A stretch of 41,085 nucleotides of DNA, taken from the NCBI GenBank assembly GCA_003132165.1, contig PKWW01000001.1, positions 1 to 41,085 of the forward strand, read 5' to 3'. The first letter of the stretch is position 1. Every line of letters starts with the position of its first letter. The stretch comes from Acidimicrobiaceae bacterium. Its GTDB lineage: Bacteria > Actinomycetota > Acidimicrobiia > Acidimicrobiales > RAAP-2. The position numbers were made by a program, and so were the translations under genes. The notes under the pieces were generated by a model. That model was given only the letters and a program-made list of their open reading frames with translations. It was not told where the DNA came from and made no database searches. Below, in pieces: positions 1 to 10,639 of the stretch.

Positions 1-790
<790 letters not shown>

Positions 791-872
791 GTTTGATGTT
801 CGTGCTCGTTCTAGGACGCTCAAAGAGCAGGCTGACGCCTGTTCTGACCACGGAAGTGGTCGAGCGCAAAGT
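791..872 (+). other. 23S-5S internal transcribed spacer with two hairpins
   Basis: The short spacer between the two rRNAs holds two hairpins seen directly: GAGCAGGC/GCCTGTTC (825-832 with 837-844, loop TGAC, one G-T pair) and ACCAC/GTGGT (847-851 with 856-860) closed by a GGAA tetraloop. Such structures usually lie in rRNA processing regions; the processing role is inferred. No tRNA is present. Confidence 0.6.
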
Positions 873-989
873 TTCCGGTGGTTATGGCGGTGGAGATATA
901 CCTGTTCCCATTCCGAACACAGCAGTCAAGCCCACCAGCGCCGATGGTACTTGGGGGTCCCCCCCTGGGAGAGTAGGTCGCCGCCGGGA
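873..989 (+). rRNA. rrf: 5S ribosomal RNA
   Basis: A complete 5S rRNA of about 117 nt. The terminal helix is visible: TTCCGGTGG at 873-881 pairs with CCGCCGGGA at 981-989 over nine pairs, two of them G-U. Internal conserved sequences include CCCATTCCGAACAC (loop B/helix III region, around 907-920) and CGCCGATGGTACT. It lies about 80 nt after the 23S gene, completing a normal rRNA operon end. Confidence 0.96.
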
Positions 990-995
990 TTTCTT

Positions 996-1027
996 GAAAA
1001 CCCCCCACCTCACGGTGGGGGGTTTTC
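996..1027 (+). terminator. rRNA operon intrinsic terminator
   Basis: A 14-bp perfect stem, GAAAACCCCCCACC (996-1009) with GGTGGGGGGTTTTC (1014-1027), loop TCAC, immediately after 5S rRNA. The A-run/T-run flanks are part of the stem, the classical form of a strong rho-independent terminator. It ends the rRNA operon. Confidence 0.93.
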
Positions 1028-1125
1028 GCATTCTACAAAGATTGGTAATTGGTGTTGTTAGTAGGTTCCCAAGTTCTGGTGGCGAGTAATTTGTTGTTTG
1101 TTCAATTGGTTTTCCAATGTACCTG

Positions 1126-1133
1126 ACTGTTCA
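1126..1133. promoter_or_regulatory. Octamer ACTGTTCA upstream of the TetR gene (possible operator)
   Basis: In the 223-bp stretch between the rRNA terminator and the TetR-family gene, the octamer ACTGTTCA occurs about 120 bp before the start codon. The same octamer, in reverse orientation and inside a near-palindrome, lies in the ligK-pobA intergenic region at 7880-7889. A regulator often binds both its own and its target promoter, which is the reason for listing it. An 8-base match between two intervals of this size is expected by chance about once, so the evidence is weak. Nothing else is recognised in 1028-1250. Confidence 0.25.
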
Positions 1134-1250
1134 TATGGAATAAGGTGAATTTTCTTGGCTGTCGATGCTGATCAGGTTGTAGTTGTCGACAGACGAGGCG
1201 GTATAGGAATCGTTGAGGCTTTTTGGACTCGAGGAACGTAGAGGAGCGCG

Positions 1251-1910
1251 ATGACCGTTGAGGAGGCGAAGCCCGCCAGAGAAGAGCCCCGTCTACGCGA
1301 TCCGGAACGAACCAAGTTCGAGATCTTGATGGCGGCCACGGAGGAGTTCGCAAATCGCGGGTTCGCGGGTGCTCGGGTTGACGAGATAGCTGCCAAGACC
1401 CGCACCACGAAGAGAATGATCTACTACTACTTCGGATCGAAGGATCGCCTCTACAGCGCGGTGCTTGAGAGGTCCTACGAGGATATTCGTGTCACGGAGC
1501 AGAACGTTGACGTTGCGAGTCTCGATCCGTTGACGGCAATCAGGCAATTGGCAGAATTCACCTTCGACCGCCATGAGGCCAATCCGACCTTCAGTCGCCT
1601 CGTCAGCCACGAGAACATGCAGAACGCTCAGTTCGTGGTGGCGGCCAGTGGTTTTCCCGGTCTCGAACGCCCGGTCATCAAGATGCTGGGACAGGTCTTG
1701 GAACGCGGTCGCAATGAAGGAGTGTTCCTTCGTGATATCGACGCGCTGGACTTGCACATGTTGATCAGTTCGTTCTGCTTTTTTCGCATCAACAACCGCT
1801 ACACGTTCGCGGCCAACTTTGGTCGAAATCTTGTCGAAACCAGTCGGCGTTCTACGTATCGCACGATGATCGGCGACGTCGTAGTCGAATACTTGACAAG
1901 CCCCGCATAA
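1251..1910 (+). CDS. TetR/AcrR-family transcriptional regulator, probable regulator of the lig island
   Basis: A 219-residue TetR-type repressor. The N-terminal HTH domain spans roughly residues 18-66, with the family pattern ILMAATEEFANRGFAGARV, then DEIAAKTRTTKRMIYYYFGSK, ending in the YYYFGSKDRLY signature. The C-terminal domain (about 75-219) is the ligand-binding, dimerising half; no ligand can be read from it. ATG start preceded by GAGGAG at good spacing. It is convergent with ligC, whose stop lies five bases beyond, and is the only regulator next to the protocatechuate operon, so control of that operon by a pathway intermediate is the natural inference. This is not proven: IclR or LysR regulators more often control protocatechuate genes. 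Confidence 0.88.
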   Translation: MTVEEAKPAREEPRLRDPERTKFEILMAATEEFANRGFAGARVDEIAAKTRTTKRMIYYYFGSKDRLYSAVLERSYEDIRVTEQNVDVASLDPLTAIRQLAEFTFDRHEANPTFSRLVSHENMQNAQFVVAASGFPGLERPVIKMLGQVLERGRNEGVFLRDIDALDLHMLISSFCFFRINNRYTFAANFGRNLVETSRRSTYRTMIGDVVVEYLTSPA

Positions 1911-1915
1911 GGGTT

Positions 1916-2859
1916 TCAAGCGTTGAGTTGCACCTGCAGTCGGCCGAGAATCTCGTAGCAACCGAGCACCGACGCGATCGACGAGTTGGGCTCGCGGCCC
2001 TCGCGGATCGCACTGACGAACTCGCGGTCTTGCAGTTCGATGCCGTCCATTGAGACCGCGACCTTCGAAACGTCGACGGGCTCGTCCCGGCCGGTGACGA
2101 GGTCGTCGTAGTGGGCAACGTAGGTGCCGTTGTCGCAGATATAACGAAAGACCGTGCCGATCGGGCCATCATTGTTGAAGCTGAGCGAGAGCGTGCAGAT
2201 CTTGCCAGTTTGGGATCGCAGTTGAATGGACATATCCATGGGGATTCCAAGATCACGGTGCACGGGGCCCGCCAGGACATTGGCGTCACGTAGTGGCTCG
2301 CCGCACTGGTAGGCGAAGAGATCCACGGTGTGGGCCGCGTGGTGCCACAGCAGGTTGTCCACCCAGCTGCGGGGTTGGCCGAGGGCGTTGATGTTCGAGC
2401 GTCGAAAGAAGTACGTCTGAACGTCCATCTGTTGGATGGCAAGCTCCCCCTTGACGACGCGATTGTGAATCCATTGGTGCGACGGGTTGAACCGTCGGGT
2501 GTGACCGACCATGCACGTGCGACTCATATCGCTCGCGACCCGCGCCACCTCTTGGGCATCAGCCCAATTATCAGCGAGGGGAATCTCGACCTGTACGTGC
2601 TTACCCGCGCGCAGCGCGGCGATCGACTGCTCGGCGTGCATCTGGGTCGGGGTGCAGAGAATCACCGCGTCGACGTCCTTGGAGTCGAGGACGTCCTGCA
2701 AATCGGTCGTGGCGTGTTCGGCACCATATTTGGCCGCGACCTCTTGCGCTTGTTCGACGGTTCGGCTGACCACGGCAACCACATCAACGCCGTCAATGCG
2801 CGCCAGGGCGTCAAGGTGCTTGATGCCAAACGCGCCGGCTCCGGCGAGGGCGATCCGCA

Positions 2860-2860
<1 letters not shown>
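1916..2860 (-). CDS. ligC: 4-carboxy-2-hydroxymuconate-6-semialdehyde dehydrogenase
   Basis: A 314-residue Gfo/Idh/MocA-family oxidoreductase, essentially the length of LigC of Sphingobium SYK-6. It oxidises the ring-cleavage product of protocatechuate (as its hemiacetal) to 2-pyrone-4,6-dicarboxylate with NAD(P)+, in the cytoplasm. The N-terminal Rossmann motif GAGAFG is at residues 7-12; the family EKP-type motif appears as EIP at 92-94; the substrate-domain stretch NLLWHHAAHTVDLF carries the conserved His residues. ATG start shares one base with the ligB stop (TAATG), so translation is coupled. It is the last gene of the ligK-to-ligC operon. The assignment rests on sequence resemblance plus the complete pathway around it. 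Confidence 0.93.
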
Positions 2861-4112
<1,252 letters not shown>

Positions 4113-4115
4113 GCC

Positions 4116-5009
4116 TTAGCCTTCCTTCCAGTACAGACGAGTCGGATTGTCGACGAGAAGCTTGTGCTGGAGTGCTTCAGTCGTCGCGATGTGCGGGATG
4201 AAATCGACGAGTGTGCCGTCATCGGGCATATGTGAGTGCAGGTTGGGGTGGGGCCAGTCGGTGCCCCAAAGGACCCGGTCGGGGAACTCCTCGACCACTT
4301 TTCGAGCGAAGGGGACGACGTCGCGATACTGAGGAGGGCCACTCAGACTGAGCCGCTCGGGACACGTGACCTTGGACCAGAAGTTCTCGTTCTCGCGAAG
4401 GAGGCGCAGAAAGAGTTCGAAGTCGGGGCCGTCGGGGGGTTTGGAGACGTCCGGGCGTCCCATGTGGTCAACGACGACGGTGCTCGCGAGCGACGAGAAG
4501 AAGTCCCAACGTTCGGCGAGGTCCGTCGCCTCGAAGTAGAGGACCACGTGCCAGCCGAATGGAGCGATCTTCTCGACGATCTCGTGGTAATACGCATCGG
4601 GCTTCGGATCGACGAGGCGTCGGACGTAGTTGAATCGGACCGCACGAACCCCCGCGTCGTTCATCTCGTCGAGTTGGTTGTGGCTGAAGTCGGGCCGGAT
4701 CGAGGCGACGCCACGCGCGCGGCCGTCCGATGATTCGAGCACGTCCAGCATGGCTGCGTTGTCCGATCCGTGACAGGTCGCCTGGACGACCACATTCTTG
4801 TCGAATCCGAGCATGTCACGAAGCGTGAAGAGCGCATCCTTTCCGGCGTCACATGGCGTGTACTTGCGCTCGGGCGCGAACGGGAACCGGTCGCCGGGTC
4901 CAAAGACGTGACAGTGCGCGTCGACCGATCCGGGCGGGAGGACGAACTTTGGCGTGGAAGGGTTGGGGCAGTAGACGAGCCAGTCGGGGTCCATGGTGAA
5001 CGTGCCCAC
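4116..5009 (-). CDS. ligI: 2-pyrone-4,6-dicarboxylate hydrolase (lactonase)
   Basis: A 297-residue amidohydrolase-superfamily lactonase that hydrolyses 2-pyrone-4,6-dicarboxylate to 4-oxalomesaconate. The diagnostic elements of LigI are present: VDAHCHVFGP at 29-38 (His32, His34), QATCHGSDNAA near 76-86, RFNYVRRLV, DHMGRPDV near 181-188 and WGTDWPHPN with the catalytic Asp at 251. LigI acts without a metal although it has the metal-enzyme fold. The start given is GTG two bases after ligJ; an in-frame ATG at 4994, preceded by GAGGTGGG, is an equally good choice and would give 292 residues, close to the SYK-6 protein (about 293). Confidence 0.95.
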   Translation of the reverse strand: MGTFTMDPDWLVYCPNPSTPKFVLPPGSVDAHCHVFGPGDRFPFAPERKYTPCDAGKDALFTLRDMLGFDKNVVVQATCHGSDNAAMLDVLESSDGRARGVASIRPDFSHNQLDEMNDAGVRAVRFNYVRRLVDPKPDAYYHEIVEKIAPFGWHVVLYFEATDLAERWDFFSSLASTVVVDHMGRPDVSKPPDGPDFELFLRLLRENENFWSKVTCPERLSLSGPPQYRDVVPFARKVVEEFPDRVLWGTDWPHPNLHSHMPDDGTLVDFIPHIATTEALQHKLLVDNPTRLYWKEG

Positions 5010-5011
5010 CT

Positions 5012-6031
5012 CTACCGGCCTTGATTCTTGAGGATCGCGTCAAGGCGGGGATAGATGCGACGCGCATTGCCCGAGTAGACCTGATCGCGTTGGGCCGACG
5101 TAAGTTGCGCGGCGTCGACGTAGCGCTTGGTGTCGTCGAAGTGGTGCCCGGTCTCGGGGTCGATACCGCGGACGGCTCCAACCATCTCAGAGCCGAAGAT
5201 GATGTTGTCAATGTCGATCACCTCGAACAGCAGGTCGATTCCCGGTTGGTGGTAGACGCAGGTGTCGAAGTAGACGTTCTTCATCAGATGCTCGGCGAGC
5301 TTTGGTTTGTCGAGCATGTCCGCGAGCCCACGGTAGCGACCCCAGTGGTAGGGGACCGCGCCGCCGCCGTGGGGGATCACGAAACGCAGTTCGGGGAAGT
5401 CCGCGAACAGATCTCCCTGCAGGAGTTGCATGAAGGCCGTGGTGTCGGCATTTATGTAGTGCGCGCCGGTCGCGTGGAAGTTCGCATTGCAACTTCCAGA
5501 GACGTGAACCATCGCGGGCACGTCGAGTTCGACCATCTTCTCGTACATTGGATACCAGGAGCGATCGGTGAGTGGAAGGCCGTTCCAAAGACCCCCGCTC
5601 GGGTCCGGGTTGAGGTTCAGGCCGACGAAGCCGAGTTCCAGCACGCAGCGTTCAAGTTCGTCAATCGAGTTGGAAATCGGTACACCGGGGGACTGGGGTA
5701 ATTGACAGACACCGGCGAAGGTGTCGGGGAAGAGCGTCGTGACTCGCCCGATGAGGTCGTTGCAGGCCCGCGACCACGCGATGCTGACCGATTCGTCGCC
5801 GATGTGATGCTCCATCGCCGACGCCCTGGGCGAAAAGATCGTCATGTCGGCGCCGCGCTCACGCAGGAGTCGAAGCTGATTTCTTTCGATGGTATCGATA
5901 ATCTCGTCATCGGAAATGGTTGGATACGTCGGCGCCATGTCGTTGGCGTCGAAGGCGGCGACCTGGGCCTTTCGCCAGAGATTGTGCGGTTCGGGGGCCG
6001 TGGTGTAATGGCCGTGGCAGTCAACGATCAC
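5012..6031 (-). CDS. ligJ: 4-oxalomesaconate hydratase (amidohydrolase-type LigJ)
   Basis: A metal-dependent hydratase of the amidohydrolase superfamily that adds water to 4-oxalomesaconate, giving 4-carboxy-4-hydroxy-2-oxoadipate. Near the N-terminus is VIVDCHGHYTT (metal-binding HxH), followed by RGADMTIFSPRASAMEHH, LNLNPDPSGG, MVHVSGSCNANFHATGAHY, IPHGGGAVPYHWGR and FGSEMVGAVRGIDP, all typical of LigJ. I chose the GTG at 6031 (339 residues): it puts the N-terminus where LigJ starts, has GGAG five bases upstream and gives an 11-base overlap with ligU. A longer reading from GTG 6067 adds twelve unconserved residues. GalB-type hydratases of Pseudomonas are unrelated. Confidence 0.94.
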   Translation of the reverse strand: MIVDCHGHYTTAPEPHNLWRKAQVAAFDANDMAPTYPTISDDEIIDTIERNQLRLLRERGADMTIFSPRASAMEHHIGDESVSIAWSRACNDLIGRVTTLFPDTFAGVCQLPQSPGVPISNSIDELERCVLELGFVGLNLNPDPSGGLWNGLPLTDRSWYPMYEKMVELDVPAMVHVSGSCNANFHATGAHYINADTTAFMQLLQGDLFADFPELRFVIPHGGGAVPYHWGRYRGLADMLDKPKLAEHLMKNVYFDTCVYHQPGIDLLFEVIDIDNIIFGSEMVGAVRGIDPETGHHFDDTKRYVDAAQLTSAQRDQVYSGNARRIYPRLDAILKNQGR

Positions 6032-7124
6032 GCGAGCTCCAAATCGATGAAGGGACGAAGACGTCACCGCGCATCAGGAGACGAGCGGTTCGTAGGAGGG
6101 CGCAGGAGTTGACGCGAATCGAGTCGCCGTCGTGGGAAACATCCATCGAAACGCTGAAGTAGCCGGTGGGGTGCTCGATGTCGAGTGTCATCACTTGGTC
6201 GACGTCACCCAGTTGGGCGACGTCCGCGGCTACCGAACCAGCAATCAGACAAGCGGTCGCGACTGAGACAGCGCCAAAGACACCGATGGCTTCGTGGACG
6301 CGCTTTGGAATGAACGTGCGTGTCGTCACGGCGCCGCCGTTTCGTGCGGGCGCGAGCAGCGTCATCTTCGGGACGCTCTTGTTGGTCACGTCGCCCAAGT
6401 TCATCAGTGGTCCTACCGCGAGGCGGACTTGTTCGATCTTCTCGCAGACCTCGGCGTTCGCCTCAATCGCCGAGGGATCCTCGTACCCGGTCAAACCGAG
6501 GTCGGACGCTTTGATGCACACGACGGGCATTCCGTTGTCGATGCAGGTGACTCGCAGTCCCTGCACGACGTCGACAACGTGTCCGGTGGGCAGGAGGTTG
6601 CCACAGGTGGAGCCGGCGACGTCGAGGAACTCTATGGGGATCGGGGCGCTTGATCCCGGCACTCCGTCGATTCGCGCATCCCCGTCGTAGCGGACCTGAC
6701 CCGAAGGTGTTGCCACCCTCGCGACAGCCAAACTCTGGGTATTTTCCATCCAGATGCGTACTTCGGTGGTTCCGATGTTGGCCTCGACGATTCCCTCTTC
6801 GATGGCGAACGGACCGACACCGGCGAGGAGATTGCCGCAGTTCTGGTTGTCGGAGACCTCGGCGCGGTCGGGCCACACTTGGAGGAAGAGATAATCGACG
6901 TCGGCGTCAGGCCGGTCGGACGCGCGAACGACGGCGACCTTCGACGTCAGCGGGTGGCCACCGCCCATGCCGTCGATCTCGCGGACGTCCGGAGATCCCA
7001 TCGCTGCGAGCAGCACGGCGTCACGCGTCGCCCGATCGCTCGGTAGGTCCTCGGCGCGGAAGTAGAGACCCTTGGAGGTGCCACCGCGCAGCACCGAACA
7101 GTGGATCGCCCTCTGGGAACCCAT
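6021..7124 (-). CDS. ligU: 4-oxalomesaconate tautomerase (PrpF family)
   Basis: A 367-residue PrpF/DAP-epimerase-fold isomerase that interconverts tautomers of 4-oxalomesaconate so that LigJ can hydrate the correct one. Typical features are the N-terminal LRGGTSKGLYF, GGGHPLTSKVAVV, the NCGNLL pair (one in the first half after SDNQ, one as TCGNLLPTG) that marks the two active-site cysteines of this fold, and NKSVPKM. The ATG at 7124 shares its A with the ligK stop (TGATG); the frame extends 44 codons further upstream but that part lies inside ligK and looks like out-of-frame sequence. Related PrpF enzymes act on aconitate; the neighbours fix the substrate here. Confidence 0.93.
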   Translation of the reverse strand: MGSQRAIHCSVLRGGTSKGLYFRAEDLPSDRATRDAVLLAAMGSPDVREIDGMGGGHPLTSKVAVVRASDRPDADVDYLFLQVWPDRAEVSDNQNCGNLLAGVGPFAIEEGIVEANIGTTEVRIWMENTQSLAVARVATPSGQVRYDGDARIDGVPGSSAPIPIEFLDVAGSTCGNLLPTGHVVDVVQGLRVTCIDNGMPVVCIKASDLGLTGYEDPSAIEANAEVCEKIEQVRLAVGPLMNLGDVTNKSVPKMTLLAPARNGGAVTTRTFIPKRVHEAIGVFGAVSVATACLIAGSVAADVAQLGDVDQVMTLDIEHPTGYFSVSMDVSHDGDSIRVNSCALLRTARLLMRGDVFVPSSIWSSRDR

Positions 7125-7807
7125 CACTCGCTCCCGTCGACGTACTGCAGGCCCCGCTGCTCGAGCTTCTCGCGCATTTTGTAGATGTCGAGGCCCAACT
7201 CGCCCGAGGCCAACCGCGCTCGCTTCTCCTGCTCGTTCTCCTCGCGGGCCTGGCATGCGGCCCGCACCGTTTCGGCGTCCTCGCGTCGAACCACCACGAC
7301 GCCGTCGTCGTCGGCGACCACGACGTCACCGGGTCGGATGTAGGCGCCGGCGCACACGATCGGGGTCTGAACGTTCGCGGGCGTCTCCTTCACGGTACCC
7401 TGGGCGCAGATCAACTTGGACCAGACGGGGAAACCCATTTCGGTCAATTCGGCGACGTCGCGAACGCCCGCGTCGATGACGAGTCCTCGCACGCCGTGAG
7501 CGCGCAGGCTGGTGGCGAGGAGTTCACCGAAATAGCCGTCATCGCAGGGGCTGGTGGGCGTCACGACCAGGATGTCACCCGGCTGAGCCTGCTCGACCGC
7601 CACGTGAATCGACCAGTTGTCGCCGGGGGCGACCTCGCAGGTCAGCGCATTGCCCGCGACACGAACCGGACGGTAGATGGGACGAAGTCGAGCTGCCAGC
7701 AGACCGGTACGACCTTGTGCTTCGTGGATCGTCGCCACGCCGAAATTACCGATGGCGTCGACCAGTGAGAGTTCGGTTCGTTGAACGTTGCGCACGACTA
7801 CTGCCAT
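7124..7807 (-). CDS. ligK: 4-carboxy-4-hydroxy-2-oxoadipate aldolase
   Basis: A 227-residue class II aldolase of the RraA-like fold, which cleaves 4-carboxy-4-hydroxy-2-oxoadipate to pyruvate and oxaloacetate and can also decarboxylate oxaloacetate. The active-site segment [13 protein letters not shown] contains the conserved Arg-Asp pair, followed by [13 protein letters not shown]. The C-terminal tail [20 protein letters not shown] is present in aldolases of this family and absent from the RNase E inhibitor RraA. Length equals that of LigK from SYK-6. ATG start with GGAGG six bases upstream. It is the first gene of the operon, so the promoter lies between it and the divergent pobA. Confidence 0.95.
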   Translation of the reverse strand: MAVVVRNVQRTELSLVDAIGNFGVATIHEAQGRTGLLAARLRPIYRPVRVAGNALTCEVAPGDNWSIHVAVEQAQPGDILVVTPTSPCDDGYFGELLATSLRAHGVRGLVIDAGVRDVAELTEMGFPVWSKLICAQGTVKETPANVQTPIVCAGAYIRPGDVVVADDDGVVVVRREDAETVRAACQAREENEQEKRARLASGELGLDIYKMREKLEQRGLQYVDGSE

Positions 7808-7879
7808 GAATGCCTCCAGTGGGCGGATAACGGACTTCCATATCCGCTCGCCCCGTCTCGTTGGGTTATGGTCTAATTA

Positions 7880-7889
7880 ACTGAACAGT
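7880..7889. promoter_or_regulatory. Near-palindrome in the ligK/pobA divergent promoter region
   Basis: The 159-bp gap between the divergent ligK and pobA genes must carry both promoters. It contains ACTGAACAGT (arms ACTG/CAGT around AA), surrounded by an A/T-rich block (TCTAATTAACTG before it, GAAATTA after it). It could be an operator for the TetR regulator or another activator. The half with TGAACAGT is the reverse complement of the octamer upstream of the TetR gene. No clear -35/-10 pair could be fixed. Confidence 0.35.
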
Positions 7890-7966
7890 ACACGAAATTA
7901 CAACAGGCTCGAAGGTGTTTTGAAGGCCTTTCGAGAGGTCGCCGAGCAGAAACGGGGGAGGGGCGC

Positions 7967-9148
7967 TTGAGGGAACTACGTACACAGGTCGCGATCATCG
8001 GTGCCGGACCAGCGGGTCTCTTGCTGGGTCAGATGCTGCAACGCGACGGCATCGAGAGCATCGTTCTCGAGCGGCGGGGCCGCGAGTACGTCGAGAAGCG
8101 GGTGCGCGCCGGTGTGATCGAATACGGAATCGCCAATCTGCTCGAGGAAGCGGGAGCGGGCGAGCGGATGCGGCGCGAAGGGCTCGAGCACCACGGGGTC
8201 GAGCTGCGATTCAACAATGTCTCGCACCGCATTGCACTGAGTGAACTCTCCGAAGGAAAGACGATCACGGTCTACGGACAACAAGAGGTGGTGAAGGATC
8301 TCATTGACCTGCGCCTCGCTGCGGGCGCGCCATTGCAATTCGATTCCGAGGTCACCGCGATCGAAGGTTTGCAGTCTCAGCGCGCGTCGGTCGTTGTGAA
8401 CGGCGTCGAGGGAGAGTTTCGGGTCACGTGTGATTTCGTGGCGGGCTGCGACGGATCCTTCGGTGTCGCCAACACCGCTATCCCCAAATCGCTGCTGCGT
8501 CGCCATGAACGGACGTATCCGTTCTCGTGGCTCGGGATCCTCGCCGAGGCGGCTCCGGCGACCGACGAACTCATCTACTGCCGTCACGAAAACGGCTTCG
8601 CCCTGTACTCGCTGCGCTCGCCGACGCTCAGTCGTCTGTACCTCGGGGTGCGACCCGACGAGACGCTCGAACAGTGGTCGGACGGACGAATCTGGGACGA
8701 GCTCAACACCCGTCTCGCCACCGAAGAGATGCCCGAGATCAGCCAGGGTCCGATCATCGAGCGCAGCATCACCGCGATGCGCAGTGTCGTCGTCGAACCA
8801 ATGCGTTTCGGTCGGCTCTTTCTCGCCGGCGACGCGGCGCATATCGTTCCGCCCACGGGGGCCAAGGGCATGAACTTGGCGCTCGCCGACGTGCGAGTGC
8901 TCTTCCAGGCGCTGCGCGCCCAACTGACCGAGGGTGACAGCCAACTGATCGACTCGTACTCGGCCACGTGTCTCGAAAGGGTGTGGCGAGCCGAGGAGTT
9001 CTCTAACTACATGACCCAGATGCTGCACCCGAGCTACGAGGACGACTTCGAAAATGGCGTGCAGATGGCGCGCCTTCGCCAGGCCGTCACCTCAAAGGAG
9101 GCGTCGACCGTCCTCGCTCGCAACTACGTCGATCTGAATAGCGCCTAG
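7967..9148 (+). CDS. pobA: 4-hydroxybenzoate 3-monooxygenase
   Basis: A 393-residue FAD-dependent aromatic hydroxylase, the usual PobA length, which converts 4-hydroxybenzoate to protocatechuate using NAD(P)H and O2. The FAD motif VAIIGAGPAGLLLG is at residues 8-21; VRAGVIEYG and RRHERTYPFSWLGIL belong to the flavin and substrate pocket; SLRSPTLSRLYLGV and the second FAD motif GDAAHIVPPTGAKGMNLA follow. The start is TTG behind a GGGGGAGGGG sequence; no ATG is suitably placed. It is divergent from ligK and feeds the pathway directly. Its TAG stop overlaps the opposite-strand stop of the aldehyde dehydrogenase within CTAG. Confidence 0.96.
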   Translation: MRELRTQVAIIGAGPAGLLLGQMLQRDGIESIVLERRGREYVEKRVRAGVIEYGIANLLEEAGAGERMRREGLEHHGVELRFNNVSHRIALSELSEGKTITVYGQQEVVKDLIDLRLAAGAPLQFDSEVTAIEGLQSQRASVVVNGVEGEFRVTCDFVAGCDGSFGVANTAIPKSLLRRHERTYPFSWLGILAEAAPATDELIYCRHENGFALYSLRSPTLSRLYLGVRPDETLEQWSDGRIWDELNTRLATEEMPEISQGPIIERSITAMRSVVVEPMRFGRLFLAGDAAHIVPPTGAKGMNLALADVRVLFQALRAQLTEGDSQLIDSYSATCLERVWRAEEFSNYMTQMLHPSYEDDFENGVQMARLRQAVTSKEASTVLARNYVDLNSA

Positions 9149-10602
9149 AACGGGTAGATGGGCAATTCGCTCTGTGCCGTGACCCATTGGGTCTCGGTGT
9201 AGGCGTCGAGATTCGCCAGACCGCCCATTCGCGAGCCGGTGCCCGAATGTCCCGTTCCACCGAACGGGATGACCGCCTCGTCGCCGACCGTCTGGTCGTT
9301 GATGTGGATTGCTCCGGTCGGTATGCGGCTCGCCAGTTCGAGTGCGCGAAGCCCGTCGTTGGAGAGGATTCCGAGCGAGAGACCGTAGGGGCTCGCCGAC
9401 GCCAGCGCCACCGCTTCGTCGAGTGAAGTGTACGAAACCACTGGGGCCACGGGTCCGAAGACCTCCTCGCAGTATGCGGGCGAGTTCACGGGGATGTTCG
9501 TGAGGACGGTGGGCCGGTAGAAGAGGTCTTCGTAGGTGCCGCCGGCCAAGAGTGTCGCGCCGGCATTGACGCTCGCGGTCACCATTGAGTGCACCCGGTC
9601 ACGCTGCTTTGCGTCGATGAGCGGCCCCAATGCGACCTGGCCGCTCTTGGGATCACCAACCGGCAGGTGGTTGGCGTGCTCGGCGAGCACCGAGGCGTAG
9701 TCGTTGGCGATCTTGGCGTCAACGATGTGACGGCCGGTTGTCATGCAGATCTGACCTTGGTGCATGAACGATCCGAACGCACCCACCGATGCCGCCTTCT
9801 CCAGGTCCACGTCATCCATCACGATCAACGCCGAATTGCCGCCAAGTTCGAGATGCACCCGCTTCAGGTGTTGGGCGCCGAGCGAACCGACGATCCGTCC
9901 GGCCGCGGTCGATCCCGTGAAGGCGATGACGCGAACCCTTGGATCGACCACCAGCGCTTCGCCGACGTCGGCTCCACCGGGCAGCATGCTGAAGACGCCG
10001 ACTGGCACCCCGGCTTCTTCGAAGACACGTGCGAGTATCACTCCCCCACAGACGGCGGTGCGCGGATCTGGTTTCAAGATGACGGCGTTGCCGAGGGCGA
10101 GCGCGGGCGCGACTGACCGGATCGAGAGGATGAGCGGGAAATTGAAGGGGGCGATCACGCCGACGACCCCGGCGGGTACGCGACGCGAGAAGCTCAGACG
10201 GGGTTGCTCACTGCGCAGAATCTCCCCGGTCGGATGCGAAGCCAGCGCGGCCGCCTCGAAGCATTCCTCGGCGGCGACGTGAATCTCAAGTCCGGCCTTG
10301 GGTCCGATCCCTCCGGACTCGCGGACAATCCACGTGGACAGTTCGTCGGCGTTGTCCAAGAAGAGTTGGCCGGCCTTGCGCAGCACCGCCGCCCTCTCAT
10401 TAAAGGGGAGCGCGGCCCAATCTCGTTGGGCGCTGACGGCGAGTTCGGCCGCCTCAGCGACATTGGCAACGCTCGCTCGACCCGTTCGAGCGAGTTCCTC
10501 GCCCGTGGCGGGCTCGACAACGGAGGCATCCCCGTCGCCTCCGCGACGCCATCCACCCAGCGAAATATTGGATTGCCACGCAGAACCATCGAGAAACGTC
10601 AT
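9145..10602 (-). CDS. Aromatic aldehyde dehydrogenase (benzaldehyde/vanillin dehydrogenase type)
   Basis: A 485-residue NAD(P)+-dependent aldehyde dehydrogenase. Visible catalytic residues are Asn154 (PFNFP), Lys177 (ILKPDP), the general base Glu252 (LELGGNS) and the nucleophile Cys286 (GQICMTTGRH). The GQICM context and the C-terminal sequence NDQTVGDEAVIPFGG resemble benzaldehyde and vanillin dehydrogenases. Beside vanA and pobA, oxidation of vanillin or 4-hydroxybenzaldehyde to the acid is the most likely role; specificity cannot be read from sequence. ATG start with GGGGG upstream. It is convergent with pobA (four-base overlap) and divergent from vanA. Confidence 0.88.
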   Translation of the reverse strand: MTFLDGSAWQSNISLGGWRRGGDGDASVVEPATGEELARTGRASVANVAEAAELAVSAQRDWAALPFNERAAVLRKAGQLFLDNADELSTWIVRESGGIGPKAGLEIHVAAEECFEAAALASHPTGEILRSEQPRLSFSRRVPAGVVGVIAPFNFPLILSIRSVAPALALGNAVILKPDPRTAVCGGVILARVFEEAGVPVGVFSMLPGGADVGEALVVDPRVRVIAFTGSTAAGRIVGSLGAQHLKRVHLELGGNSALIVMDDVDLEKAASVGAFGSFMHQGQICMTTGRHIVDAKIANDYASVLAEHANHLPVGDPKSGQVALGPLIDAKQRDRVHSMVTASVNAGATLLAGGTYEDLFYRPTVLTNIPVNSPAYCEEVFGPVAPVVSYTSLDEAVALASASPYGLSLGILSNDGLRALELASRIPTGAIHINDQTVGDEAVIPFGGTGHSGTGSRMGGLANLDAYTETQWVTAQSELPIYPF

Positions 10603-10639
10603 ATTAACCCCCTAGTACAAAGATGCTTGCTTGCTTACC

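Noticed and set aside
1293..1961. 222-codon frame antisense to the TetR gene
   Set aside because: The plus-strand frame has an unmistakable TetR HTH; the antisense frame is a GC-rich shadow.
7976..9028. 350-codon frame antisense to pobA
   Set aside because: Shadow of pobA, no recognisable protein sequence and no ribosome-binding site.
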